A DNA stretch of 64,000 nucleotides from contig JAVYSB010000001.1 of assembly GCA_038729425.1 (NCBI GenBank), positions 245,663 to 309,662 of the forward strand, read 5' to 3'. The first letter of the stretch is position 1, and each line of letters begins with the position of its first letter. A program made the position numbers and the translations under genes. Positions 17,123-26,034 of this stretch are shown here, in pieces. The notes under the pieces were generated by a model. The model saw only the letters and a list, made by a program, of their open reading frames with translations, made no database searches and had not been told where the DNA came from. This DNA comes from Thermoplasmataceae archaeon (GTDB lineage Archaea; Thermoplasmatota; Thermoplasmata; Thermoplasmatales; Thermoplasmataceae).

Positions 17123-17197
17123 TGCTCCGGTCGGGATTTGGACCCGAGTCGAGGGATTGAGAGTCCCTAATGCTTGGCCTGGCTACACTACCGGAGC
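17123..17197 (-). tRNA. tRNA-Glu (anticodon CTC) with atypical T-loop
   Basis: A 75-base tRNA. The acceptor arms GCTCCGG and CCGGAGC pair fully with discriminator A. The anticodon stem AGGGA/TCCCT encloses CTCTCAA, giving CTC. The D-loop GTGTAGCCAGGCCAAGC is typical of tRNA-Glu. The T stem is TCGGG/CCCGA, but the loop reads TCCAAAT, so position 55, normally T (pseudouridine), is C. The Sec61-beta gene lies upstream on the same strand, 46 bases away. Confidence 0.88.
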
Positions 17198-17243
17198 TTG
17201 CGATGCTGATTGAAGAGACGGATTTATTTCTTTGCCTGTCTGT

Positions 17244-17408
17244 TCACGCAGGCCAGAAAATTTTAGCAAGTTCGACGATAACTGCAATGGCTATACCTAT
17301 GTATATCACAAGCTTTGGATCAAGGGCAGGACCTGTAATTTCTTCCTCATCAAAATACCTGATCAGTCCGGCTCCAGACTGAAATCCCTCGTTCTTCTTG
17401 TCCGCCAT
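17244..17408 (-). CDS. secG: Preprotein translocase subunit Sec61-beta (archaeal SecG)
   Basis: A 54-residue membrane protein, short enough to be missed by routine callers. It starts MADKKNEGFQSGAGLIRYFD, the hallmark of archaeal Sec61-beta, followed by EEEITGPALDPKLVIYIGIA and a single C-terminal transmembrane helix ending FWPA. Length and tail-anchored layout match the family exactly. It associates with SecY and SecE in the protein-conducting channel. It is divergent from signal peptidase I (85 bases apart), so two secretion genes share one intergenic region. Confidence 0.9.
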   Translation of the reverse strand: MADKKNEGFQSGAGLIRYFDEEEITGPALDPKLVIYIGIAIAVIVELAKIFWPA

Positions 17409-17493
17409 TGCGGCTTCATAGAAATTTGAGATTTAAGCTTTTGTGTCTTGAAAGCGTGCATGTACCAATTGGAATAAATATCTCCACGAAATT

Positions 17494-18312
17494 ATGCAGC
17501 CAGTTAAATTGAAGAAATCGGACAAGATATGGATAACTATCACCGCTGTCATTCTGGTAACGTTGATAGGTGTTACAGTTTACTCCGGCGTTTGGCCCCC
17601 CGTAAGCGTGGTGGAATCAAGCAGTATGCAGCATTCTTCATACTGGACGCCAAACGGCGTATACACTGGAGACATTGTTTTCATTAAGAAAGTGACATCG
17701 CCGACTAACCAAATCGTTACGTACCTAGATGGGTCTGAAACAGGATATTCAACATATGGAGAATATGGAAGCGTCATACTCTACAGGTCAACCAATGGAA
17801 ATACGATCATACACCGTGCGATGTTTTACCTCACCTGGAACGGAAATTCCCCAGTGGTTGAAGGATACACAAACCAGTCCTGGATTACTGTAACGCAGAA
17901 TTACGTGAGGCTAGACAATGTGGGATACTCCCATAGAAATCTGGTGGTTGAGATCAGCGGAATGGTAGGGGAGAGCGGGTACATTACCGTTGGAGATTAC
18001 AACTTGGGCTCAGCAACTAGATCAGAATTCAACGGCGCCCTGAATGGGTACATTGTCGCGGACCAGAATGTAGGTATAACAAGTGAACCGGTGAAGTATT
18101 CCCAGATCATGGGGGTGGCTTTTGGCGAAATACCCTGGTTCGGTCTGATAAAACTTAACTTCCTGAGAGCCTATGGGGAATGGCAGTATTATAATGACGT
18201 CCCCCAGAATAGCTATTTGTATCTTGGGATCTCCATCGCAGTCATCATTGCGGCGATAGGTATTCCTGTTGGTTACCTGGAATGGAAGAAAAGAAGAAAC
18301 TGGAAACACTAA
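17494..18312 (+). CDS. Signal peptidase I (S26B, ER/archaeal type)
   Basis: A 272-residue membrane protease that removes signal peptides on the outer face of the membrane. A TM segment (residues 11-31) is followed by the catalytic Ser in SSSM (S44) and His in NTIIHRAMF (H107). Two aspartates in the family positions are D168 (YITVGDYN) and D190 (IVADQN). A second TM segment (about 223-263) precedes a basic tail KKRRNWKH. A longer insert than usual separates H107 from D168. Ser-His-Asp chemistry, rather than Ser-Lys, is the archaeal form. Confidence 0.85.
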   Translation: MQPVKLKKSDKIWITITAVILVTLIGVTVYSGVWPPVSVVESSSMQHSSYWTPNGVYTGDIVFIKKVTSPTNQIVTYLDGSETGYSTYGEYGSVILYRSTNGNTIIHRAMFYLTWNGNSPVVEGYTNQSWITVTQNYVRLDNVGYSHRNLVVEISGMVGESGYITVGDYNLGSATRSEFNGALNGYIVADQNVGITSEPVKYSQIMGVAFGEIPWFGLIKLNFLRAYGEWQYYNDVPQNSYLYLGISIAVIIAAIGIPVGYLEWKKRRNWKH

Positions 18313-19289
18313 ATCGTTGTTGCCCCGCCGGCCACCTTGAGCGGAACAGCTTGAACTCCGTGTTTTTCTGCAATTTCCAGCACAGCTACGAGATTTTTCC
18401 TTTCTACGGGGACAAAAACATTGGTTCCGCCAGTCACTATGTAGCTCATCCAGACATTGTTACGGGCTTTTTTCACTGAATCCATAAGAGACCTCATTTC
18501 CCTAGTTATGATCCTTACACCCATACTTTCGCTCAGCCTGTGATATTCCTCCGTATCAGCCATAGCCATCTCGAATATACCCTTTATATCTCTGTCCTCT
18601 GCTAGCTTCCTGATCTCGTTTCCCTTTGACTTTGTTCTGGATACCCTTTCCGGATAATCCGGACTTTTTACCATATTCTCGTGGATATCGTCAGATGGTC
18701 TCCTGGAAGCTGAAAATTTACAGCCGATAACAGCATAATCTCTGAAGGCAGATTCGTCCAGAATCTTCTCCGTGAATACTGCAGATCCATTGCCTTCAGT
18801 GATCGTAAGGCCGCCGTATATGCTTCGTCCAACGCTTTCTGATATCACGCGAAGATCATTCTCGATCCCGTAGAGAGAGACATCGTAAGGAATTATGTTC
18901 TCGATACACTTGCCGACAGCAGCTGCAGCGCCATCTGAACTTCCCGAGATAACCGATCTGTTTAACGAAGAAAATGACACGTGTTCATCCCCCTTCATCC
19001 TGAGTTTCATGGATATTTTATCAGCGTAGCTGTTTATTATTGTAAACGGAGATCTGTAATCAATTGAACCATCGATCGGAGAACCATTGACGTAACCCTT
19101 CTGATCCTCACTCACGAAGAATGATGTTTCAACCCTTATCTTTTCCTCAATTCCGGTATAGGCTATCCCGGCGGATGTGTGCATCGGATATCTACGCTGT
19201 TTATCGGATATGCCACCAAGTAGGATTATGCCCATTGTGGGATAAGCTATTGAAGATGAGACTATATTACCATCAAGGTCAGCTACCAT
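18309..19289 (-). CDS. Mevalonate 3-kinase (Thermoplasma-type mevalonate pathway)
   Basis: A 326-residue GHMP-fold protein from the ATG at 19289, which has GATATAT about 30 bases upstream; an in-frame TTG 22 codons earlier is less likely. SGSSDGAAA (115-123) is the phosphate-binding loop. It aligns with diphosphomevalonate decarboxylase, but the catalytic Lys is Leu (L23, AYPTMGIILLGG) and the catalytic Asp is Thr (T286, YIVTGGTN). Those two changes are known in T. acidophilum mevalonate 3-kinase (Ta1305), where ATP phosphorylation of the 3-OH occurs without decarboxylation. It therefore feeds the archaeal lipid pathway via mevalonate 3,5-bisphosphate. Confidence 0.87.
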   Translation of the reverse strand: MVADLDGNIVSSSIAYPTMGIILLGGISDKQRRYPMHTSAGIAYTGIEEKIRVETSFFVSEDQKGYVNGSPIDGSIDYRSPFTIINSYADKISMKLRMKGDEHVSFSSLNRSVISGSSDGAAAAVGKCIENIIPYDVSLYGIENDLRVISESVGRSIYGGLTITEGNGSAVFTEKILDESAFRDYAVIGCKFSASRRPSDDIHENMVKSPDYPERVSRTKSKGNEIRKLAEDRDIKGIFEMAMADTEEYHRLSESMGVRIITREMRSLMDSVKKARNNVWMSYIVTGGTNVFVPVERKNLVAVLEIAEKHGVQAVPLKVAGGATTI

Positions 19290-19400
19290 GTATCGGTCAT
19301 CGATTCGAAATGATATATCTTTATCTTCGCTTTTTTTGAAACAATGAGCACACAAAGCTAAAAATAAACTTGTGAGATACCCCAGCGGAGTTGATATTTA

Positions 19401-20732
19401 TTGCCTGACGAAGAATCAGCAATGATGGACTTTATTGGGATTAAGAATAGTGAAGAACTGTTTTCAGACATTCCCGTTTCAGTTAGGAAAGGCGGCATTC
19501 CCATCAACAAGGGGATAAGTGAGTTTGAAGTAATGAAACTTGCTGAAGAAATAGGATCCGCAAATCGCGGATTCGACTTTGCAAATTTCATGGGTTGCGG
19601 AATTTATGACAGGATAATACCTGCCGCTGTGGACTCAATTATTGGGAGATCAGAGTTCATCACGTCTTACACGCCATACCAGGCTGAATTCTCTCAGGGG
19701 ATGCTTCAAAGCCTTTTTGAGTATCAGAGCCTGATATCCGACCTTATGGGGATGGACATGACAAATTCATCCATTTATGATGGTGCCACTGCTCTGGGAG
19801 AAGCTGTAAGGATGGCTCACAGGATAAATGAGAAAAACGAAGTCCTGATCCCGGAGAACATATACAGATCAAAAATGGATGTAATACACAGTTATTCGTC
19901 AGGTCTGAATCTTAAATTTATTAAATATTCTTTCAGGAAGGATACTGGCTGCATTGATCTTGACGATCTTTCCTCGAAAATTACGACCAATACCTCTGCA
20001 ATAGTATGCGAAAACCCGAATTCATTTGGAATAATTGATCCAAATGTGTCAAGAGTACAGGAAATCAAGAAGGACGCTTTGCTAATATCATACGTTGATC
20101 CGATTTCCCTTGGGGCGATAGCGCCTCCTGGTTCGTACGGCGCAGACATTTCAGTTGGAGAGGGTCAGCAGCTTGGGATACACCGGCAACTTGGCGGCCC
20201 ACTTCTCGGACTTTTCAGCTTCAGGAAGGAATACCTGAGGAAATCCCCCGGGAGGATTATAGGCCTCACATCAGACGTGAACGGCAAGAGATCCTTTGTC
20301 ATGACAATACAGACAAGGGAGCAACACATCAGGCGTGAGAAAGCAACAAGTAACATCTGTTCCAACCAGGCACTCATGGCCCTCGCTTCTGCAGTATATC
20401 TATCAATCGTTGGATCCGATGGGTTGAGGAAGATTGCAAACGTTACAATCTCAAACGCGAAGAAGCTCAGGAACACCATATCAAAGATAAAGGGTTACAA
20501 CGCAGACCTATTTTCAGGGACATCGTTTTCAGATGTTATTGTAAAGATGCCTGCAGATCCTGTTAAAGTGCAAAAGCAGCTATACGAAAAGGGCATCCTC
20601 GGACCCGTACCTTCGGCCATGCTGTTTCCCGATCTTGTCTCATTTAGGAAAGCCGGTTTCTTTTCTGTTACTGAGAAGAATACGGATAAGCAAATTAACA
20701 ATCTCGCAAAGGCACTGGAGGCGATTAGATGA
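19401..20732 (+). CDS. gcvPA: Glycine dehydrogenase (decarboxylating) subunit 1
   Basis: A 443-residue N-terminal half of P-protein. MGCGIYDRIIPAAVDSIIG, ITSYTPYQAEFSQGMLQ and MDMTNSSIYDGATALGEA are conserved gcvPA blocks. It forms a heterotetramer with the following subunit and decarboxylates glycine with PLP. The start is TTG with no strong Shine-Dalgarno; Met-8 or Met-9 are alternatives. Overlaps gcvPB by 4 bases (ATGA). gcvT, gcvH and lpd are not in the window. Confidence 0.94.
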   Translation: MPDEESAMMDFIGIKNSEELFSDIPVSVRKGGIPINKGISEFEVMKLAEEIGSANRGFDFANFMGCGIYDRIIPAAVDSIIGRSEFITSYTPYQAEFSQGMLQSLFEYQSLISDLMGMDMTNSSIYDGATALGEAVRMAHRINEKNEVLIPENIYRSKMDVIHSYSSGLNLKFIKYSFRKDTGCIDLDDLSSKITTNTSAIVCENPNSFGIIDPNVSRVQEIKKDALLISYVDPISLGAIAPPGSYGADISVGEGQQLGIHRQLGGPLLGLFSFRKEYLRKSPGRIIGLTSDVNGKRSFVMTIQTREQHIRREKATSNICSNQALMALASAVYLSIVGSDGLRKIANVTISNAKKLRNTISKIKGYNADLFSGTSFSDVIVKMPADPVKVQKQLYEKGILGPVPSAMLFPDLVSFRKAGFFSVTEKNTDKQINNLAKALEAIR

Positions 20733-22171
20733 ATTTTCACCAGGCCACCTATGATGAAAGGCTCCTGAATGAATTCAAGTCCGGTTCCACGTACAAGATA
20801 CCTGGAGACGGAAGCGATGCACAAAAGCTTATCCCTGTGGAAATGCAGAGGAATACACTGAAAATCCCTGGGGTTGCTGAATATGACGCTGTCAGGCATT
20901 TCACCAGGCTATCACAGATGAACTACAGTGTTGATCTTGGTATATATCCACTTGGATCTTGCACAATGAAGTACAACCCGAAATATGCAGACAAAATCAC
21001 CTCACTGGAACAGTATTCTGAAATGCACCCACTGCAGCCAGAATACAGCATCCAGGGGTCACTCAGGATCATGTACGAGCTGCAGGAATACTTGAAGAAG
21101 ATAGCAGATATGGATGCTGTGACATTGCAGCCGCTTGCGGGAGCGCATGGAGAGTTCACCGGCATACTGATTGTCAGGAAATACCTTGAGGACACAGGCC
21201 AGCTTGATAAAAGAAATGAGATAATAGTGCCTGACTCTGCACACGGGACAAATCCGGCATCCGCTGCTATGGGGGGTTTCAATGTTGTGGAAGTGCCTTC
21301 AGACTCTACCGGCATGGTTGACGTTAATGCCTTGAAAGCTGCTCTCAGCGAAAGGACAGCTGCATTCATGATAACCAATCCAAGCACTCTGGGAATGTTT
21401 GAAAGGGATATAGTGGAAATTTCAAAACTCGTTCATGATGCAGGAGCCCTGCTGTATTACGATGGTGCTAATTTCAACGCCATCCTTGGCATTACTTCCC
21501 CGGGAATAATGGGATTCGACATCGTTCACTTCAACCTCCATAAAACATTTGCCACACCCCATGGAGGAGGCGGGCCCGGAGCTGGACCAGTCGCAGTTAA
21601 AAAGAAACTCGAAAAATATCTTCCGGTGCCGAGGATTGGATTTGACGGCAGCAAGTATTTCGAGGACTATTCTTCCGAGAAGACCATAGGCAGGATCTCA
21701 CCTTACTTTGGTGCTTTCGCTGTTCTGCTCAGGGCATGGGCATACATAACCTACCAGGGCTCTGACGGGCTTGAGAAAAGTTCCAGAAAGGCTGTATTGA
21801 ACACAAATTACATTACAAAGAGACTATCAAAGCACCTTTCAGACCCCTATGGCGGAATTAAGAAACATGAAGTTGTCCTGTCTTCGGCGAATACGCCAGA
21901 AAGAGCTCTTGATATTGCTAAGTACCTGATAGACAATGGTGTGCACGCACCAACAGTGTACTTCCCTCTCATAGTGAAGGAGGCGTTGATGATCGAACCA
22001 ACGGAGAGCGTAAACAAGGACGACCTTGACACATTCTGCGATGCCGTAATAGGTGCTTTGAAAGCCGGACACGATGATCTACTGCACAGGCCAAAAAATC
22101 TATCTGTTGGAAGAATAGATGAAATAAAAGCTGCCAAGGATCAGGTTCTTACCTGGTCCCTGCAGAAATAA
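20729..22171 (+). CDS. gcvPB: Glycine dehydrogenase (decarboxylating) subunit 2
   Basis: A 480-residue C-terminal half of P-protein. The PLP lysine lies in HFNLHKTFATPHGGGGPG. LGSCTMKYNPK and GAHGEFTGILIVRKYLED are also conserved. Translationally coupled to gcvPA. With the H-protein it transfers the aminomethyl group that yields one-carbon units. Convergent with the DUF1641 gene, separated by only 8 bases. Confidence 0.95.
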   Translation: MNFHQATYDERLLNEFKSGSTYKIPGDGSDAQKLIPVEMQRNTLKIPGVAEYDAVRHFTRLSQMNYSVDLGIYPLGSCTMKYNPKYADKITSLEQYSEMHPLQPEYSIQGSLRIMYELQEYLKKIADMDAVTLQPLAGAHGEFTGILIVRKYLEDTGQLDKRNEIIVPDSAHGTNPASAAMGGFNVVEVPSDSTGMVDVNALKAALSERTAAFMITNPSTLGMFERDIVEISKLVHDAGALLYYDGANFNAILGITSPGIMGFDIVHFNLHKTFATPHGGGGPGAGPVAVKKKLEKYLPVPRIGFDGSKYFEDYSSEKTIGRISPYFGAFAVLLRAWAYITYQGSDGLEKSSRKAVLNTNYITKRLSKHLSDPYGGIKKHEVVLSSANTPERALDIAKYLIDNGVHAPTVYFPLIVKEALMIEPTESVNKDDLDTFCDAVIGALKAGHDDLLHRPKNLSVGRIDEIKAAKDQVLTWSLQK

Positions 22172-22179
22172 CTATTTTT

Positions 22180-22647
22180 CTAATCCACTTTTTTGATCGC
22201 ACTACCAAGGAATTTCAGAAAACTGAACATTACGCTCATTCCAGCCGCAACTTCAGGATCCTTTAGCATTGACATGAGCTTCAGGGCAGATAACCTATCT
22301 GGGTTCTTTGCAGCATCTACCATAGATTCGGTCGCGTCCGGTAGATTGTACATAATAGCTTTTACCATGTCTGACGTTCGTTCATCTGACAGAGCATGAA
22401 TCAGACTGACTGCAGTATTAGCTGACTTCAGCATGCCGTAGATTAGTTCCTTTGAAGAAAAGAACTTCCCCATGAACTCTATATCAGTAGGAACGTACCC
22501 GGATGACACACTGTTCAGAAGTTCTACCAGTCCTGCCTGCTTCATCTTCTTTAATAAGGTCAGGAGCGATTCAATGAGATCCGCATTTGCAAGCAAGTCC
22601 TTGATAAGAGGTTCGAGACTGTCTTCGTTGTCGGTCATTTCATTCAC
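22180..22647 (-). CDS. DUF1641 protein
   Basis: A 155-residue helical protein with an acidic start and a C-terminal domain containing MYNLPDATESMVDAAKNPDR and LKDPEVAAGMSVMFSFLKFLG, as in DUF1641. This family is often encoded beside SQR-like flavoproteins in Thermoplasmata and Sulfolobales (general knowledge). No catalytic residues are evident. It is the last gene of a four-gene sulfur operon; one base separates it from the flavoprotein gene. Confidence 0.8.
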   Translation of the reverse strand: MNEMTDNEDSLEPLIKDLLANADLIESLLTLLKKMKQAGLVELLNSVSSGYVPTDIEFMGKFFSSKELIYGMLKSANTAVSLIHALSDERTSDMVKAIMYNLPDATESMVDAAKNPDRLSALKLMSMLKDPEVAAGMSVMFSFLKFLGSAIKKVD

Positions 22648-22648
22648 C

Positions 22649-23791
22649 TTACATTATCCCCCTGACCATACCTGAGAAGTAAGTATCAGCTGATGTCCAC
22701 TTGAATATGTAATCAAGCTTGCTCTTGAAGTTGGCTTTTGCATTTTTTTCATAGCTGAACCAGAGGGAAATTGCCTCGTTCACACCAGTAATGGTATAGC
22801 ACGCGCATTCGCCATTATAGTCATCCTCATACACCGCGCCACCCACTTCCGAAGCAATATGGTGTGAGAGATACCCGGATTGGAAGTGTGCCGCAGCCCC
22901 GGCCTTCGATACTGGGAGGTTAGTGGCGTCACCAATGACAAAGACATCGTCGTATTTCCCATAATTAAGCTTGTGCCTGTCTACATCAATATATCCAGAT
23001 TCTCCTGCGAGGCCAGAATCTGTTATAACCTTCTGCCCCCTGTGCGGCGGTACCAGAATTAGCATATCGTACTTTACCGATTCGCCTTCTAGAGAGTTCA
23101 CAACCTTATTTTTGGGATCCACAGTTTCCACATTGAACATCGTGTGAGTAATAATGCCCCTTTCCTGAAACAGCTTGTCGACAAAAACAGCCACTTGTGG
23201 CATTGTGAATACGCGATTGAGTGGATATGTGTAATGTATGTTTATCTTGTTTCTTATCCCTCTTTTCCTGAAATAGTGATCAAGCAGGAACGTGAATTCG
23301 TATGGAGCCGGAGGACATTGTATCTCTGGGCTTGCCTGCCCTATAACTATGTCTCCGCCATTGAATTTTGCAAGATCCTCCTTCAAGGAAAGTGCTGCCT
23401 GCAAGTTGTAGAAATGTTTCGCTTCGCCTTCATAGCCTGGCACATCCTCCGGTGTTAATCTGTCACCGGTTGCAATAGCGAGATAATCATAGGAGTATGA
23501 TTTGCCAGACTTCACTGTAACAAATCTTTGATCAACATCAATTCTCACCACTTCATCCTGAATATATTTCACACCGGCATTGAACAGAAATTCCGAGTTC
23601 TTTACGCTTTTCCTGTAATCCAGAAGACCAAATGGTATCTGTACCCCGTCAGGCTTGAAATAATGCTTCTTCGAATTGCCTATTACAACAATTTCTAGTT
23701 CATTCTTATTCGTTAGAAAACGGAGCTTGTTTGCCAGGATTGTCCCGGCGGCTCCATCCCCCAGAATAAGTGCTCTCTTCTGGCTATACAC
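22649..23791 (-). CDS. SQR/FCSD-type FAD-dependent oxidoreductase
   Basis: A 380-residue flavoprotein. The N-terminal FAD motif is RALILGDGAAGTILANKLR. YLAIATGDRL and the C-terminal DDVFVIGDATNLPVSKAGA complete the flavin fold. EIQCPPAPYEF carries a cysteine in the position of sulfide:quinone oxidoreductases, and GECACYTITG holds two more near the C terminus. Likely role is sulfide or persulfide oxidation with electrons to quinone at the membrane; activity is inferred. The start is GTG, preceded by GGTAGAGG. Confidence 0.83.
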   Translation of the reverse strand: MYSQKRALILGDGAAGTILANKLRFLTNKNELEIVVIGNSKKHYFKPDGVQIPFGLLDYRKSVKNSEFLFNAGVKYIQDEVVRIDVDQRFVTVKSGKSYSYDYLAIATGDRLTPEDVPGYEGEAKHFYNLQAALSLKEDLAKFNGGDIVIGQASPEIQCPPAPYEFTFLLDHYFRKRGIRNKINIHYTYPLNRVFTMPQVAVFVDKLFQERGIITHTMFNVETVDPKNKVVNSLEGESVKYDMLILVPPHRGQKVITDSGLAGESGYIDVDRHKLNYGKYDDVFVIGDATNLPVSKAGAAAHFQSGYLSHHIASEVGGAVYEDDYNGECACYTITGVNEAISLWFSYEKNAKANFKSKLDYIFKWTSADTYFSGMVRGIM

Positions 23792-23800
23792 TTATATCCT

Positions 23801-24052
23801 CTACCTTACCTTCTTCAGGACAATTTCTACATACCCGTCCCTGTCGTACACGCCAATTAACTCATTGCCGCTCTTCTTAATCCAGGCGGGGGCATCGACC
23901 TTTGTCCCATTGTCAGAAGAGTAGAGAGAGATCACATCTCCAACTTTAGCCTGCTTGTATCCCTTTATGAGTTCCATGAGGGGCCCTGGACAGAAACTGC
24001 CCCTTGCATCTATAACCTTAGTAGGTTTTACTTCCTCAGCCACTTTAACCAC
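23801..24052 (-). CDS. tusA: TusA-family sulfurtransferase
   Basis: An 83-residue protein. [20 protein letters not shown] contains the CPxP motif whose cysteine carries persulfide. [19 protein letters not shown] and EIVLKKV complete the TusA fold. TusA shuttles sulfur between DsrE-type partners and acceptors in the cytoplasm. It begins 3 bases before the DsrE2 stop region ends, within a tight operon. Start is GTG; a second GTG three codons later has GGTGG upstream and could be the true one. Confidence 0.93.
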   Translation of the reverse strand: MVKVAEEVKPTKVIDARGSFCPGPLMELIKGYKQAKVGDVISLYSSDNGTKVDAPAWIKKSGNELIGVYDRDGYVEIVLKKVR

Positions 24053-24054
24053 CT

Positions 24055-24468
24055 TTATATAAACAGGGTCATCTTTGAATCTTTCGCCATCGCAACGAAT
24101 TTCCCTACGCCTATGATCTCATCAATGATCGGATCTAGGTCTTCCTTCTTCAAATCCATCAAGTCTGCAAACATTGCGCAACCGTACACCTTCACATTTC
24201 CAACTTCCTTTGCCTGCCTGAGCATATCCATGAATGACGGAATTTTCTTTTCCATCATCTTTTTCATGACTTCCTGTTCCATACCCTTTCCATCGTAGCT
24301 GAGGGTCATCTTCCCGCTTCCATTCTTCTTGAACTGCATGAGCCCCCAAAAACTTACGAAGATGTCCACCTCCATATCATTCGCAACTGCACCTGAGGCA
24401 ATTATTGCTCCTGCCATTAATTTGTCAGATGTCCCTGACACTAGCAAAAGTGACATTTTTTCGGCCAT
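24055..24468 (-). CDS. DsrE2-like membrane-associated sulfur carrier
   Basis: A DsrE-like protein of 137 residues from the ATG at 24468; an ATG eleven codons upstream is possible but unusual for the fold. [39 protein letters not shown] and [16 protein letters not shown] match DsrE2A proteins, with the conserved Cys in VYGCAM. Together with TusA it forms the common dsrE2-tusA pair that handles persulfide or thiosulfate sulfur. First gene of the sulfur operon. TACTAATA lies about 20 bases upstream, the same word as in the ferredoxin promoter. Confidence 0.85.
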   Translation of the reverse strand: MAEKMSLLLVSGTSDKLMAGAIIASGAVANDMEVDIFVSFWGLMQFKKNGSGKMTLSYDGKGMEQEVMKKMMEKKIPSFMDMLRQAKEVGNVKVYGCAMFADLMDLKKEDLDPIIDEIIGVGKFVAMAKDSKMTLFI

Positions 24469-24653
24469 ACGATCACTAGTTAGATTATTAGTAAGTAACA
24501 TAATAATAGAGAGCCGAACATGTAAGCGACATTAATCTGGATTAGCGAGAGATATCTCACCAAGACAGTTTATCACACCATATTTTAATTCTCAAAAGTG
24601 TTTATGATTTTTAGTGTAATGGCATAATGACGTAAAATATAAATAAAAATTAG

Positions 24654-25001
24654 TTAAGATTGGAACTTCGTCTTTTCGTTACCATATGTTTTCTCAAGTC
24701 TGTTGATTGTTTCTATGGAACCTCTTACCTTGCCAGAGTCGAGGGGTTCTATATAGGAAATCATGACCTTTGATGTTTTGACATTATTCTGTATCTCGTA
24801 TACTGCCCTGAAAGCTAGATATTCATAGTTCTTTTCCAGAACCAGCAGCCTAGACTTCTTACCCATCAGGTCTGAATATAACTTATACTCCCTCATAAGC
24901 TCTTTTACAAGTTTCTCTGATTCTTCTGGATTGCTTTCAAGTTCCGCGATCTCGCTATCTGAGAGGTTTATGATCTTGTTAATCTCTTTCCGGAGGTTCA
25001 A
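24654..25001 (-). CDS. Hypothetical helical protein of the RPA operon, C-terminal gene
   Basis: A 115-residue protein with a mostly helical first half (DSEIAELESNPEESEKLVKE) and a beta-rich second half (SRLLVLEKNYEYLAFRAVYE). No family recognised. It overlaps the previous small coiled-coil gene by 23 bases, so the two are coupled. The start is TTG with AAAAGGA just upstream. Following the RPA genes suggests a role in DNA replication or repair, but that rests on context alone. Confidence 0.68.
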   Translation of the reverse strand: MNLRKEINKIINLSDSEIAELESNPEESEKLVKELMREYKLYSDLMGKKSRLLVLEKNYEYLAFRAVYEIQNNVKTSKVMISYIEPLDSGKVRGSIETINRLEKTYGNEKTKFQS

Positions 25002-25194
25002 TTCCTTTTCCTCTCAGCGATTTCGCCAATGATTCCCATGCTGTGTCTGATTTTTCCATGTCCGCTTCAGCTTCCATGAATCTCTGCCTTTTCCTTTCCA
25101 CATTATCCTCGAGATCAGATATCTCAGCCTTCAGCTTCTGAGATTGCTCCTTAAAATTCAGGATTTCTTCTTCCAGTTTCTGCTTAACACTCAT
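24979..25194 (-). CDS. Small coiled-coil protein of the RPA operon
   Basis: A 71-residue protein that is almost entirely coiled coil (KLEEEILNFKEQSQKLKAEI, LEDNVERKRQRFMEAE). No catalytic features. It begins 12 bases after the RPA-associated gene. Together with the following gene it could form a small dimeric complex; this is inference from the heptad-like pattern and coupling. Confidence 0.7.
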   Translation of the reverse strand: MSVKQKLEEEILNFKEQSQKLKAEISDLEDNVERKRQRFMEAEADMEKSDTAWESLAKSLRGKGIEPPERD

Positions 25195-25206
25195 GTAAAA
25201 CTCAAC

Positions 25207-26034
25207 CTATATTGTCTTAAATCTCTTGACTGAAACTTCGTAGATTTCACCGTCTGAGCCAAGGGCATTTAGAACCTCATCCACCTGCGACCTCTCTACA
25301 TTGTCCTTTACGGCCGCAGCCAGGATATCGTCGTACCTGCAACCCTTTCCGTCTTTATCATTTTTCTTAATGGCAGAGAGTATAATCTCCTTCAATTCGG
25401 CGTTCTGGCTACTTTCTTGGCTAAACTTAAGAACGCTGTCTGCAATCTTTGAAAATTCAGGATAATTGTAATCTGGGTAGAACTTCTTTGCTCTGACTGC
25501 ACTTTCAGCCTCCTCTTCTGAGTAACCAAGAGAGAGAAGATGACGCGCGTCAGCATCCACCGCCTTCTGAGCTTCTTTGATGGCGTAAATCTTTCGCTTT
25601 GCGATCCAGACGGTCCTGGATTTCCACATCTCCATGCCTGCAGGGTCGACACGTGCGACAATTTCTGGGTTGATATTGAAGTAAAAGGCCCCCTCTTCCG
25701 TTCTATATGGATTTATCCTGCCCATTATCATCACAGCCGAGTCCTGGTCAATGGAATCGAGCACATACTTGGCTTCTGCGTTGAATCCCGAAGAAAAAGC
25801 ACTTACGTAGAAAGCGCCAGCATTATCAGCCACCGTAGCCTTCGTTAGAGTATCGTCCACGGTTTTGGATGTTATCATTCCGGTGATCAGAATTCTCCTG
25901 ATACGCGTGCCAAGTGGCGTTATAATATATGGCTTTGTCTGTTCTTCCGGGTTCTGATCTTCAATCACCTTTGTGTCCTTGAGCTCCTTTGAGAGCACCC
26001 ATCTAGAGGGTTCCCTTTTTTTCCCTGTTATCAA
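25207..26034 (-). CDS. RPA-associated OB-fold protein (COG3390)
   Basis: A 275-residue protein. Residues 35-130 form an OB-fold (TPLGTRIRRILITGMITSKT, then SAVMIMGRINPYRTEEGAFY). The C-terminal part is a winged-helix-like segment (AAVKDNVERSQVDEVLNALG). It corresponds to the RPA-associated protein encoded next to RPA in euryarchaea. It likely joins the single-strand-binding complex. The start ATG overlaps the RPA stop by 4 bases. Confidence 0.85.
   Translation of the reverse strand: MITGKKREPSRWVLSKELKDTKVIEDQNPEEQTKPYIITPLGTRIRRILITGMITSKTVDDTLTKATVADNAGAFYVSAFSSGFNAEAKYVLDSIDQDSAVMIMGRINPYRTEEGAFYFNINPEIVARVDPAGMEMWKSRTVWIAKRKIYAIKEAQKAVDADARHLLSLGYSEEEAESAVRAKKFYPDYNYPEFSKIADSVLKFSQESSQNAELKEIILSAIKKNDKDGKGCRYDDILAAAVKDNVERSQVDEVLNALGSDGEIYEVSVKRFKTI

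Noticed and set aside
16900..17160. Plus-strand frame of 86 codons
   Set aside because: Its last residues come from reading tRNA-Glu on the wrong strand, and the composition is unnatural. The minus-strand frame over the same bases is no better.
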